Source of the DNA: Alphaproteobacteria bacterium
Lineage (GTDB): Bacteria > Pseudomonadota > Alphaproteobacteria > RF32 > CAG-239
Direction: 5' to 3'
Length of the DNA stretch: 64,000 bases
Assembly: GCA_017465405.1 (NCBI GenBank)
Contig: JAFTWG010000001.1
Location: 62,001-126,000, forward strand
The translations under genes and the position numbers were made by a program. The notes beneath the pieces are model-generated. The model was given only the letters and a program-made list of their open reading frames with translations, was not told where the DNA came from and made no database searches. Of this stretch, positions 42,487-52,179 are shown piece after piece; position 1 is the stretch's first letter, and every line of letters starts with the position of its first letter.

Positions 42487-44088
42487 TTATATTTTAATTA
42501 GCAAAATATTCATTATATCATAAAAATCTTCAAGATTCTTATTGTTTAGAATATGATGAGGTTTATGTGAAGAGTAATCAATTTTATTAATATTTTCATA
42601 TCGATTATACTTGCCAATTTCTTCAGCTTTTAGAGTAGAAGAGAATATTATTTGATTAGGAAGTTTACTAAAAAGTTGTAAAACAATATCTTCTTTATCT
42701 GTAGATATTTCCCCATCACGAAATGAATCCATAATTATAGGAAAACTATGTTTCAAGACTTTTGCATACGCATATATTCTTGCAAGGTAAAATAATGCTC
42801 CTTCACTTCCTGAAAATGTTTCACCTTTTGTCGTAAATATATTACTGAAAATTCTCGATCCTTCAGGATCAATTAGATTATAAAATTTAGACATTTCATT
42901 CAATATTTCTTGCATTAATGCTTTCTTTTTTAAATCTGCACTCTCATCTATACTAGATGATTGTTTCAAAGATAATCTATATTTAGTGATTATATTATCA
43001 ATTTGTTGAATTCTCATATCTGCATTTTCTGTTTGATTTATTTCCTGTTTATACATTAGTAGATTTTCTAGTGAAATATCTTCGTCTTTTAATAACTCTT
43101 TTAACTTACTTTGTTTAATATAACATTGTTGTTCTAATGAAGAATATTCCTCAGAAAACATTTCTATTCTACTTTTTATTGATTCTATAATATTTTTTCT
43201 AATATCTAAATTTGAAATATCAAATTGTATACCTTCTTTTTGATTTTTATATCCAATGTGATGAGAATGACAATCTAAGCAAACAACTTCGCCTTCAGAT
43301 AATGTATTATTTAGAGAATTTAACTCTTTTAATAATATTTCATTCTTAATTTTTCTATTCCATGTTCTATTTCTATCATTTTGTATTTTTATAATTTCTG
43401 TTTTTAGATTATTTAAGTTTTTCAATTTTTGCGTTATCGCATCTTTATTAAGAGTATAATGAGCCACTCTTGCTGCTAGAATATTATTTTTTAAAAATTG
43501 ATTTTCTTTTATAAGTGTATTTCTTTCACTCATTAATTCATTTATTTTTTCTTTAATTTCTATTGGATTTATATCTGTAGTAACATTTTGTATTCCTGCA
43601 TATGAAAATAACATATTTATAAAATCATCTTTATTACAGTATCCAGAATTGATAATATTGTTACTAATACGATTATCTTGGCCAACAAAAAACAATTGAT
43701 AAAACAAAAATAATTCAACAGTCTTAAATTGTTCATTTTTAATAATCATTGGCAATTTGAAGATAAATTTATTAAAGAAATATTTAAATTCTGTAACACT
43801 ATTATAAAGATATATCTGGTTAAACATTCTTATAACAAAATTATTTTTATTGCGACATATGATTAAGTTTTCATAACCAATATTAATATCTATTACAAAA
43901 TAGAAATTTTTATAATCAAAACTTTCAGGAAAAATAGGTTCATTTCCAAGTGCATAATAAAGCGCTTGTAACACTATTGTTTTTCCCCTATTATTGTCAT
44001 CGCTAAAAATAATATTTGTATAAGATTTAAATCTTTTTTCTACAAAAGCTTCTTTCTCATTACCTATATATATTGCGTTTATAATCAT
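42487..44088 (-). CDS. SMC/RecF-type coiled-coil ATPase with zinc-hook-like Cys cluster
   Basis: A 533-residue protein. Its P-loop is the variant SDDNNRGKTIVLQALYYALG (K36). Coiled coils (about 175-265 and 290-375) flank an apex with C270-LD-C273-HSHH, reminiscent of the Rad50 hook or of CxxC apices in bacterial DUF3732-type ATPases. The C-terminal half supplies an ABC signature-like SGSEGALFYLARIYAYA (426-442) and Walker B/D-loop FPIIMDSFRDGE (D454). The start overlaps the upstream gene's stop as ATGA. It probably acts with that gene as sensor-ATPase and nuclease in phage defence; this is inference from architecture and neighbourhood. Confidence 0.75.
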   Translation of the reverse strand: MIINAIYIGNEKEAFVEKRFKSYTNIIFSDDNNRGKTIVLQALYYALGNEPIFPESFDYKNFYFVIDINIGYENLIICRNKNNFVIRMFNQIYLYNSVTEFKYFFNKFIFKLPMIIKNEQFKTVELFLFYQLFFVGQDNRISNNIINSGYCNKDDFINMLFSYAGIQNVTTDINPIEIKEKINELMSERNTLIKENQFLKNNILAARVAHYTLNKDAITQKLKNLNNLKTEIIKIQNDRNRTWNRKIKNEILLKELNSLNNTLSEGEVVCLDCHSHHIGYKNQKEGIQFDISNLDIRKNIIESIKSRIEMFSEEYSSLEQQCYIKQSKLKELLKDEDISLENLLMYKQEINQTENADMRIQQIDNIITKYRLSLKQSSSIDESADLKKKALMQEILNEMSKFYNLIDPEGSRIFSNIFTTKGETFSGSEGALFYLARIYAYAKVLKHSFPIIMDSFRDGEISTDKEDIVLQLFSKLPNQIIFSSTLKAEEIGKYNRYENINKIDYSSHKPHHILNNKNLEDFYDIMNILLIKI

Positions 44089-45122
44089 TTTTTTATTCCA
44101 TCTTTAATTAATGCTATGAAATATTTGGCTGAATTAAAATTTAAGTGTTTTACGATTGAAAATCTTTCTGCACCAATCATATCATATATTTCCGACACTG
44201 AAAGTGAGGGATTATATTTAATTATTCCATATATTTCAAAAAACAATTTCCAATAACTACTTGCATTATTTTTATCAAACAACATTCTTTTTATATCTGC
44301 TTCACAATCTAAAATAAAATCTTTAATTTCATCTTCTGTTTTTCGTAAAGTATTTACATACTGTATAAAGCAAATAGGAGCACCTTGTTTCTCAATATTA
44401 TCTTTATGAATCAATCGACTTAAAATCATTAAAATTATATCATCACTTGTAATAAATTTTGTAGTTGGCTCAAAATCTGATAATTTTTCTAATTCCATTT
44501 TTTCTGTAGGGATATTCTTTTTTGCGGATTGTACATCTCTAATTTCATCAAATATTTTTGTTAGAAAGCTGTTATCTATCGTTAATGAAGATTTATTTTG
44601 GATAATTTGCTTTATATATTCATGTTTTTCCTTATTACTTATAACAAATGTAACTTTAGATAAAAAATCTTGTAAATTATCATCTACTATCTGTGATTTA
44701 TTAATATACGAAGTGTCAATAGCTTTGGCCTTCAATGAATCAAAAATAATTGTCTGTTGTAATTTTTTAATATTACTTATATCAAATATATTGATATCTT
44801 TATTTTCCAAAATGCTATCTGATATTCCTTGAACAAATAGAATATATGAAGAAAAATTAAAATCAGATAAATAGTTTTTATATAAAGTAACTAAGTAACG
44901 ACCTAATTTTGTCGCTGAAAGTTTATTTTCTCCTTTAGATTGTAAATCCCAAGCTTTATGCCCCATCCTATGAACAGATGTGACATCATTAAAAAAATCG
45001 ATTACAAAATAGTACATTTCATCTGCATCTTCATGGTCACACATCAAATACAGTAAACCTTTTGTTTCATAATCTGAAGCTTTCGCATTATTTTTTTCTG
45101 TTGATTGTACTATATATGTCAT
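44085..45122 (-). CDS. probable PD-(D/E)xK nuclease effector paired with the ATPase
   Basis: A 345-residue protein. The N-terminal part has VIDFFNDVTS followed by KAWDLQSKGENKLS. This Asp plus D-x-Q-x-K pattern resembles the Cap4/DUF4297 type of nuclease, where a Gln and Lys follow the acidic strand. The rest is helical with no recognised motif. The ATG at 45122 is preferred because a perfect TATAAT on the minus strand (45144-45149) lies between it and the longer start. It overlaps the ATPase gene by 4 bases. The fold is a motif-level guess; the operon pairing is secure. Confidence 0.6.
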   Translation of the reverse strand: MTYIVQSTEKNNAKASDYETKGLLYLMCDHEDADEMYYFVIDFFNDVTSVHRMGHKAWDLQSKGENKLSATKLGRYLVTLYKNYLSDFNFSSYILFVQGISDSILENKDINIFDISNIKKLQQTIIFDSLKAKAIDTSYINKSQIVDDNLQDFLSKVTFVISNKEKHEYIKQIIQNKSSLTIDNSFLTKIFDEIRDVQSAKKNIPTEKMELEKLSDFEPTTKFITSDDIILMILSRLIHKDNIEKQGAPICFIQYVNTLRKTEDEIKDFILDCEADIKRMLFDKNNASSYWKLFFEIYGIIKYNPSLSVSEIYDMIGAERFSIVKHLNFNSAKYFIALIKDGIKK

Positions 45123-45143
45123 AACTCTATATCCATACTTTAT

Positions 45144-45149
45144 ATTATA
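45144..45149 (-). promoter_or_regulatory. -10 box of the nuclease-ATPase operon
   Basis: Perfect TATAAT on the minus strand, 22 bases before the ATG at 45122. No convincing -35 at 17 bp, so it may need an activator. Confidence 0.45.
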
Positions 45150-45573
45150 CATATAAAAACATATCTTTTACTAAAAAACAAGACATTAAAATATTTTTAT
45201 ATCAATACACATTATTTAACATTTTCTCTATTATTGGCTATTTCTCTAATGTTTTATTATTGCGGATTTTATAGATAAAATAAAAATCTAATATTTGATA
45301 CAAAACCTTATATCTTCTCGAAATTGTATATTATCTGGTATTAAATGCGCTAATGACCTTGAAAATATTCAATATAGAAATGATACAGATAACAATCTGA
45401 TTATCAAGATAAATGCCAAAGAATGCACATTATTTATAATAACCTATTTTCTAGATTTTTATTTAAGGCTGTTAAATACTAGATAATTATATTAAACCTT
45501 GTATAGCTAAACACCTATATTTAGGTTATTGTTTGCAGCATTGTCAAATGCTGGCATCAAGTTAACAAAAAGG
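45150..45573. other. AT-rich divergent intergenic region, no gene supported
   Basis: Between two divergent defence operons. A 63-codon frame (45295-45486) begins with TTG and has no ribosome site, so I do not call it. Nothing else is recognised apart from the promoters at its two ends. Confidence 0.6.
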
Positions 45574-45624
45574 TTGTTTTATTGTTTATTCATCTTTATT
45601 ATAGTGATAATTAAAATATCACTA
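45574..45624 (+). promoter_or_regulatory. promoter and operator of the MORC/Z1 operon
   Basis: TTGTTT (45574-45579), 17-bp spacer and TATTAT (45597-45602) form a good sigma-70 promoter. An inverted repeat TAGTGATA (45602-45609) / TATCACTA (45617-45624) with a 7-bp spacer starts within the -10 and covers the transcription start, so a repressor could bind there. The methyltransferase ATG is about 117 bases downstream. Confidence 0.6.
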
Positions 45625-45741
45625 GTTGATAGTATTGCTATGTGAAAATAACAATGAAATCAATTGAAAAATATTAATTATTTCTTGAATTTTAAGTTAT
45701 TTTTACTTAATCTAAGCAAGTATCGAATGGGAACTTTAATT

Positions 45742-46881
45742 ATGAAAAAAAGAAAACTGAGAGTTTTTGAGGCTTTTGCAGGTATTGGTGCACAAGCAAG
45801 TGCATTAAAACAGCTTAATTTGGATTATGAAATCGTTGGCATAAGCGATTGGTTTATTGATGCAATAGAGTGCTACTCTGCAATACACTGTAATGATATA
45901 CATGTTGAAGCACCTTTAAACAGATCTGATTTGTTAGAATACCTATCAAAATATACATTTAGTATGGATTCTGTTCGTTCGTATGATATTAACAGGCTTA
46001 AAGATGAGCAACTAAAAAAACTGTATATTGCAAATAAGAAGTGTAATAATTATGGCTCAATAGTGGATATTAAGGCTGAAGACTTACCAGAAATAGATTT
46101 GTTAGTCTATAGTTTTCCTTGCCAAGATTTATCAACCGGTGGTTTATGTCAAGGAATGAAAAAGGGATCTGGTACTCGTTCTGGTTTATTATGGGAAATT
46201 GAACGAATACTATTGGGATTAAAGAAAAAAAATAGACTTCCTAAGTATCTTCTTTTAGAAAATGTAAAAACAATACAAGCATCTTCTAATATAGATGACT
46301 TAAAACAGTGGTTATCTTTTCTTTCTTCTATGGGGTATAGTAATGATGATTGCATGATATTAAATGCTTTAGATTTTGGTGTTCCTCAAGATAGAGAAAG
46401 AGCCTTTATTGTAAGTCATTTAGGAAAAGCTCTTAATATAAATAAAAAAATTAAAAAACAAAAAAGAGAATATAAATTTGAAGATTTCTTTAGAAACAAT
46501 TATGATGACCCAATTATAAAGGCTGAAGCTGATGTAGCTCAGTTAAATAAAACACCATCACGAGAACAAATGTGGCGTATTAATGGAAGAGAACTTGATA
46601 AGAATACTACGATAAGAACAATAACTTGTAATATGGATAGAACTCATTGTGCGGCTCTTTTTCCTTATACGGGGGCAAAAGGTGTTTCATATAGAAGACC
46701 AACAATAAGAGAGGCTTTTTTATTGATGGGATTCACAGAACAAGATTATGAAAAAACTTTAGGATTAGAATATAGTTATAGAAAAATGAATAAACTTATT
46801 GGAAACTCAATAGTTGTGAACGTTTTAGTCGAAATATTTGAAAAAATGTTTGCTGACGAGTATGGCAATTCGCGGAGATGA
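45742..46881 (+). CDS. DNA (cytosine-5) methyltransferase
   Basis: This 379-residue m5C methyltransferase has motif I RVFEAFAGIGAQ, motif IV FPCQDLS (catalytic C127), motif VI LLLENVK (E173), motif VIII QDRERAFIV and motif X IGNSIVVNVL in the usual order. The target-recognition region lies between VIII and X. The ATG at 45742 is chosen because the domain starts within 8 residues; upstream in-frame ATGs lack ribosome sites. As the first gene of a six-gene operon it should protect host DNA from the nuclease complex encoded downstream. It overlaps the next gene by 4 bases. The target site cannot be read from sequence. Confidence 0.94.
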   Translation: MKKRKLRVFEAFAGIGAQASALKQLNLDYEIVGISDWFIDAIECYSAIHCNDIHVEAPLNRSDLLEYLSKYTFSMDSVRSYDINRLKDEQLKKLYIANKKCNNYGSIVDIKAEDLPEIDLLVYSFPCQDLSTGGLCQGMKKGSGTRSGLLWEIERILLGLKKKNRLPKYLLLENVKTIQASSNIDDLKQWLSFLSSMGYSNDDCMILNALDFGVPQDRERAFIVSHLGKALNINKKIKKQKREYKFEDFFRNNYDDPIIKAEADVAQLNKTPSREQMWRINGRELDKNTTIRTITCNMDRTHCAALFPYTGAKGVSYRRPTIREAFLLMGFTEQDYEKTLGLEYSYRKMNKLIGNSIVVNVLVEIFEKMFADEYGNSRR

Positions 46882-47918
46882 GTATGAAACTAAGACTTTC
46901 TATAGATGTTAAATCCTTATATCTAAATATAAAAAACGATAACGCATCAGGACATACAGCAACGGTAGCAACTCCAATAAAACAATACAATTCATGGAAT
47001 GATGATCTTATTAATATATTTAAATTACCTGAAAATATAAATAATTACAGCAAAGAAAATATTATCGACAAACTTTTATCCAAATCCAGGGCTAAAGTCA
47101 AAATTAACAATGTGTACATTTTTGATAAAATATCTGTAAATGGTATACTTTTAGAAAACGCCCCTTCTTTTTGCATGTATGTAAGAGAAGAAATATCTGA
47201 GGGCTATATTCATTATGGAAGACAAAAGCTTCATTATCCTATTTCTTTTAAATACAATGATATTGAAGTTGATATCAATAATAGTATTGTCTTAAAAATG
47301 ATATCAGAAACATTACATAATTATGCTTTTATTATCGAAGCCTTTGAATATGATACTTCTTGCAATTTGTTAGATTTTAAAGCAACTATTGTCGGAGCAA
47401 ATTCTATACCATATTCAAAAGTATTTGTTAATAGAAAAGGAGTTGGAAATAAATTTTCATTCGTATTCAATGAAACATCCGATAGTTATGACGCTGAAAT
47501 AATAGCATTACGAGAAAAATTGGGATTTGATAATGTGTCTCCTAATAATTTTTCTGAGGTTATGGAAAATAATAAAAATATAGCAAACCAATTAGCATTA
47601 AAATATATAGCTGAAAATGAAGGTATTAATATCCGATTATTAACTGACGATTATCCATATGCTTTATATGATTATGAATATGAAATAAACAATAAAAAGC
47701 AATTTATGATTATAAGGTACACAGCAACAAAAAATAAATATTTCAATTTATCCATGCAAAAAGTACGTTTCATTAATGATTTTCATGAGAATACTAAGGT
47801 TATGCTTATAACAAATATAAATGAACAACCAGAATACCATATATATAATCAAGATAAAATGAATCAATGTGTTAAAAATATAAGCTCAGTATGCTATAGA
47901 GATACGGAGGATATTTAA
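46878..47918 (+). CDS. unknown component of the MORC/Z1 operon
   Basis: A 346-residue protein of unrecognised family. The C-terminal 110 residues have the layout of DUF3883/NERD-like nuclease-fold domains (YPYALYDYEYEINNKKQFMI then TKNKYFNLSMQKVRFI). Where those have an E-x-K catalytic pair it reads IRYTA, so a catalytic site is not apparent. It may be a DNA-binding or specificity subunit. Overlaps of 4 bases (upstream) and 1 base (downstream) place it firmly within the operon. Confidence 0.7.
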   Translation: MSMKLRLSIDVKSLYLNIKNDNASGHTATVATPIKQYNSWNDDLINIFKLPENINNYSKENIIDKLLSKSRAKVKINNVYIFDKISVNGILLENAPSFCMYVREEISEGYIHYGRQKLHYPISFKYNDIEVDINNSIVLKMISETLHNYAFIIEAFEYDTSCNLLDFKATIVGANSIPYSKVFVNRKGVGNKFSFVFNETSDSYDAEIIALREKLGFDNVSPNNFSEVMENNKNIANQLALKYIAENEGINIRLLTDDYPYALYDYEYEINNKKQFMIIRYTATKNKYFNLSMQKVRFINDFHENTKVMLITNINEQPEYHIYNQDKMNQCVKNISSVCYRDTEDI

Positions 47919-49375
47919 TGGTAAAATTAGTAGAAAGAACTTTCCCCGCAAAAGAGTTACTGAAAGGGCTAAGGTCTATAGGATATAGTTTTTCAACAGC
48001 GGTTGCTGATATTATAGATAACAGCGTATCAGCAAGAGCAAAACATATTGATATTTTCTCAGATCCATTATGTGAAGATCCTTATTTTTGTATATTGGAT
48101 GATGGTGAAGGAATGGATGCTGATGAACTGGATAATGCGATGTTATTCGGTTCAAATCGCGAGCGAAAATTAGAAACTGAAATCGAGCTAGGACGATTTG
48201 GATTGGGACTAAAGTCTGCTTCTTTATCTCAGTGTCGACAATTTATAGTAGCAAGTAAAAAATTTGATGAAATTAACGCAATGTGTTTTAACCTTGATAC
48301 AATTGAACAATATAATAAATTATTTCTTCAAAAGTTAAACAAGACAGAAATTAAAAAAATACCCCACATAGACAATTTAATAAAACATAGTACAGGAACA
48401 ATTGTTGTTTGGAAAAAATTTGATAAAATAAAAGGATCTGCAAAAAAATTTGAAGATACATTTAGATCTTTAGTTGCAGAATCAAAAAAGCATGTAGAAT
48501 TAGTTTTTCATAGATTTTATGATAGTATTGAAATTAATTATGATAATAAAAGAATTGAAGAGAGAGACCCTTTTTTATTATCTTCACATGGAAGACAACA
48601 AACAGGTAGAACTAAAGAAATATTTGTAGATGGGGCGAAAATTATAGTTACTCCATATACTCTCCCTTATGCCAAAACATTAACAGAAGAAGAAAAATCA
48701 TTACTTGGAAATCCGAAAAGCATCTTTGATGAACAAGGATTGTATTTATACAGAAATAAACGATTAATTTCTTGGGGAAGTTGGATGAGAATGGGGGCTA
48801 GAAGTGAATTAAATAAACTAGCTAGAGTTCAGATTGATATTCCATCGCAATTAGATGCTGTATGGACACTTGATGTGAAAAAATCATCAGCAAATATACC
48901 TGATAAAGTAAAAGAACAGATTAGAATAGCCATAGAAGATTCAATTGTTAGAAGCAAAAGAACCACAAGATTTCCTGGTGCTGTTGAACAATCTGCAGAT
49001 TGTAAAGTTTGGAACAGAATTAATGAACATGAAGGAAAAATTAAATATTCTATTAATAGAGAATTACCTGCTATCAAAGCCTTATATAATTGCTTAGGCG
49101 AGAATGAGCAAAATTTATTAAATATAGCATTATCCCAAATAGAATGTTATTTACCAAAATATTCTATATCTAATGATACTATAGATGACTTTACAATTAT
49201 AAATTCAGACACTGATACAGAAGAAAATCATTTAATCGATGAAGTTATCAGTATACTAAAAATGGTTGATGAAAACAAAAAACAAGTTTGGTTCGATCAG
49301 ATATTTATATCTGAAGGTTATCAAAAAATAGCAAAATATAAAGAAGATATTCGTAGAAAGGTCTTTGAACAATGA
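47918..49375 (+). CDS. MORC-type GHKL ATPase
   Basis: This 485-residue protein has an N-terminal GHKL ATPase domain: N-box STAVADIIDNSVSARA (D34, N35), G1 box LDDGEGMDADEL (61-72) and G2 box GRFGLGLKSAS (92-102). An S5-like second domain follows, with the conserved lysine in WTLDVKKSSANIP near residue 325, and then a helical C-terminus. Bacterial MORC/MutL-like ATPases of this type were predicted from comparative genomics to power restriction complexes through ATP-dependent dimerisation around DNA. It is cotranslated with the flanking genes (1- and 4-base overlaps). Confidence 0.9.
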   Translation: MVKLVERTFPAKELLKGLRSIGYSFSTAVADIIDNSVSARAKHIDIFSDPLCEDPYFCILDDGEGMDADELDNAMLFGSNRERKLETEIELGRFGLGLKSASLSQCRQFIVASKKFDEINAMCFNLDTIEQYNKLFLQKLNKTEIKKIPHIDNLIKHSTGTIVVWKKFDKIKGSAKKFEDTFRSLVAESKKHVELVFHRFYDSIEINYDNKRIEERDPFLLSSHGRQQTGRTKEIFVDGAKIIVTPYTLPYAKTLTEEEKSLLGNPKSIFDEQGLYLYRNKRLISWGSWMRMGARSELNKLARVQIDIPSQLDAVWTLDVKKSSANIPDKVKEQIRIAIEDSIVRSKRTTRFPGAVEQSADCKVWNRINEHEGKIKYSINRELPAIKALYNCLGENEQNLLNIALSQIECYLPKYSISNDTIDDFTIINSDTDTEENHLIDEVISILKMVDENKKQVWFDQIFISEGYQKIAKYKEDIRRKVFEQ

Positions 49376-52179
49376 ATACTAGAATAGAAAAATACGCAAA
49401 AGAAATACAAAGAGCTACAGATGCACTTTATTATATGCTTGGCGGAGAAAAAAAATCACATTCTGAAGTTTTTGATAAAGCTTCCCAAATTATAGAAATA
49501 ATTATTCCATCAGTATGCAATGAACCTGAATATAAGATTATTCTAAATAAAATAATAGACAAATACGAACTGGAAGTAGGAATAAAGAGATATGAACCAA
49601 TAATGATTGTAAACAATAAAACAAATTCTTCTTGGTTGCATGAAATTAAAAATAAAACTTTACACGCTTATTTTGATAGATACAAAATGTATTTGCGTAA
49701 AGAAGGTTTTGAAATGAGTGCAATTGCTACCATTGAAAAATCTTGCGAAGATATTTTATCATACTGTGCAAATCCTCATTCAAATAGTACAGACCAAAAA
49801 AGAGGATTGGTTGTTGGAGATGTTCAATCAGGGAAAACAGCTAATTATCTTGGCTTAATAAACATGGCATATGATTATGGTTATAAAATCGTTATATTAC
49901 TTGCAGGAGCAACAGATGCTTTACGTGTACAAACACAGAAAAGAACCGATCAAGGAGCCATTGGAGCTATAAGTGATTCTATCGGCAATACAATAGAATA
50001 TTGTGGGGTCGGTGCAATTAATAAAGAACATTATGTTGTTCCATTAACTAACAGAGCAAATGATTTTAAGAAATTTATTCAAAGAAATTATAATATATCT
50101 TTGTCAGATATGAATAAACCTGTAGTTCTTGTTGTAAAAAAACAAAAAGCAATTCTTGAAAGTGTTATGGAGAGATTGCAGTCGACACTAAAAGGACATA
50201 ATATACAAAACATATTAATTATCGATGATGAAGCTGATAGCTATTCTATCAATACTAAAAAAAATGATAATGATCCAACAACTATTAATAAATGCATCAG
50301 AAAAATATTTAATAAATTTCCAATAGCAAGTTATGTTGGATTTACAGCGACACCTTTTGCAAATATTTTTATTAATCCTTTTGATGAAGATAAAGAAAAC
50401 TTAAATTTATTTCCAGCGGACTTTGTTTCATTGCTTCAGGCTCCACAAGCATATTGTGGTTGCAATGTATTCTTTCCTGAAGGAGATACACTATCAAGAT
50501 CTATAAGACTTATTAACGAACAAGAGGATAATTTTTTGCCAGTAATACATAAAGGAGATATTTCTTATCCTAAACTTGCGAATAGCTTAAAAGAAGCCAT
50601 ACAAAGTTTTCTTATTGGGTGTGTGATTAGAACATTAAGAGGTCATCAACAAAAGCATCGTTCAATGATGATTAATATTTCAAGGTATAATGATATTCAA
50701 GATAAAATATGGAGAAGAGTATCTGAATACATTGAATTATTAAAAAATATAATAGAACAAGATAGCTCTAAAAGTATTGAGATGTTTTGTAGAAATAAAG
50801 AAATAAGAAATATGCACTCCCTGTTTCATAGTAAATTCTACCAAACAATAAAACAGGGAGATAATGAAAATAATTATCCAGAAATACAATGGATTGACAT
50901 TCAAAGAGAATTATATAACGAAATAAAACAGATAAAGATTGTTGTAGTTAACTCACGTAATGGAAAAATGTCTTCAATTTCTAATGGTGAAAAAAAACGT
51001 TTTGAATATGAAGATTTTGAAAACACGGGAGCGCGCGTAATTGCAATTGGAGGTCTTGTTTTATCTCGAGGACTGACGCTAGAAGGTTTAATGGTTAGTT
51101 ATTATAGCAGAAATGCGGGGGCTTATGATACCTTATTACAAATGTGTCGATGGTTTGGATATAGACCTAAGTATGATGATTTATGTAGAGTCTATTTGTC
51201 ACAAACCAATATTGATCGTTTTGCCGCCGTACGGGAAGCTGTGGCTGATTTGAAAAAGCAATTTATAGAAATGAAAAACCAAGGTAAAACACCGAAAGAA
51301 TTCGGTTTGATGGTTAGAGAATCTCCAGATACTTTGGAAACAACTCTCTTGGTTACAAGTAAAAATAAAATGAGAAGTTCAGAAGAAATAACTTATCACT
51401 TAAATTATGGTGGAGTTTATGCAGATACTTCTAAATTATCTAAAGATCCCAAAGTAAATAATCATAATATTGAAATATTTAAGAAATTTTATAAAGAAAT
51501 TCCATTTGATTTTGTTAATAATAGATATATGGCACAAGATGTTTCTAAACTTCGAGTTGCTGAACTAATAAGAAATCTAAAAATACCATATGTAAATAAA
51601 AAATTTGATACAGAATCTTTATCAAAATATGTAGAAGAAAGCGATATATTTTTTGAATGGGATGTTGTTATAGCAGGAGGCGATTCTGATATCTCTGTAG
51701 ATTTTGCAGATAATAAAGTAAATGCATCACTACGTAGTTTTTATACAGAAAATGAAGAAGATTTTATAAGAGTTGGCTCAAATAATAACCGTATCCTTGA
51801 CCCTGGGATTTTAAATGCAGGTTTGAATGATAGTGAACTTGCTATTATCAAACAGAAAAAAAATCCGACAGCAAAAGACTATCTCGATGGTGTTAGAAAG
51901 AAACCAATATTTATTATATATCCTATTGATTTAAAAGTTGATATTTCTCAAAGAGAAGAAAATGAAGATATCGCAACAAAGGAAAAAATCATTGACTTAA
52001 AACAAAAAACAAAAAATGCTCTTGAACATAAGTTATTGATAGCTTTTGCTATTGCTTTTCCGAAAAAAGAATCCAAAGTAATGATTAAATATAGAGCGAA
52101 TAAAGTTAAACTTGATGAATTAACTAAAAACATGGAAGTAGATGACGAAAATGAGGGAATAGACTATGATGCAGAATGA
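49372..52179 (+). CDS. Z1-domain SF2 helicase-like ATPase
   Basis: A 935-residue protein. Walker A is VVGDVQSGKTANYLGL (K155), the DEAD-type box IIDDEADSYS lies near residue 285, and motif III is YVGFTATPFANIF near 322. The second lobe has GGLVLSRGLTLEGLMVSYY and LLQMCRWFGYRP near 560-600. The segment linking Walker B and motif III plus this second lobe is the Z1 signature. It is expected to translocate on or remodel DNA for the system's nuclease. Overlaps both neighbours (4 and 14 bases). Confidence 0.92.
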   Translation: MNTRIEKYAKEIQRATDALYYMLGGEKKSHSEVFDKASQIIEIIIPSVCNEPEYKIILNKIIDKYELEVGIKRYEPIMIVNNKTNSSWLHEIKNKTLHAYFDRYKMYLRKEGFEMSAIATIEKSCEDILSYCANPHSNSTDQKRGLVVGDVQSGKTANYLGLINMAYDYGYKIVILLAGATDALRVQTQKRTDQGAIGAISDSIGNTIEYCGVGAINKEHYVVPLTNRANDFKKFIQRNYNISLSDMNKPVVLVVKKQKAILESVMERLQSTLKGHNIQNILIIDDEADSYSINTKKNDNDPTTINKCIRKIFNKFPIASYVGFTATPFANIFINPFDEDKENLNLFPADFVSLLQAPQAYCGCNVFFPEGDTLSRSIRLINEQEDNFLPVIHKGDISYPKLANSLKEAIQSFLIGCVIRTLRGHQQKHRSMMINISRYNDIQDKIWRRVSEYIELLKNIIEQDSSKSIEMFCRNKEIRNMHSLFHSKFYQTIKQGDNENNYPEIQWIDIQRELYNEIKQIKIVVVNSRNGKMSSISNGEKKRFEYEDFENTGARVIAIGGLVLSRGLTLEGLMVSYYSRNAGAYDTLLQMCRWFGYRPKYDDLCRVYLSQTNIDRFAAVREAVADLKKQFIEMKNQGKTPKEFGLMVRESPDTLETTLLVTSKNKMRSSEEITYHLNYGGVYADTSKLSKDPKVNNHNIEIFKKFYKEIPFDFVNNRYMAQDVSKLRVAELIRNLKIPYVNKKFDTESLSKYVEESDIFFEWDVVIAGGDSDISVDFADNKVNASLRSFYTENEEDFIRVGSNNNRILDPGILNAGLNDSELAIIKQKKNPTAKDYLDGVRKKPIFIIYPIDLKVDISQREENEDIATKEKIIDLKQKTKNALEHKLLIAFAIAFPKKESKVMIKYRANKVKLDELTKNMEVDDENEGIDYDAE

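Noticed and set aside
45295..45486. A 63-codon frame between the divergent defence operons
   Set aside because: It starts with TTG, has no ribosome site, and lies in a very AT-rich intergenic region.
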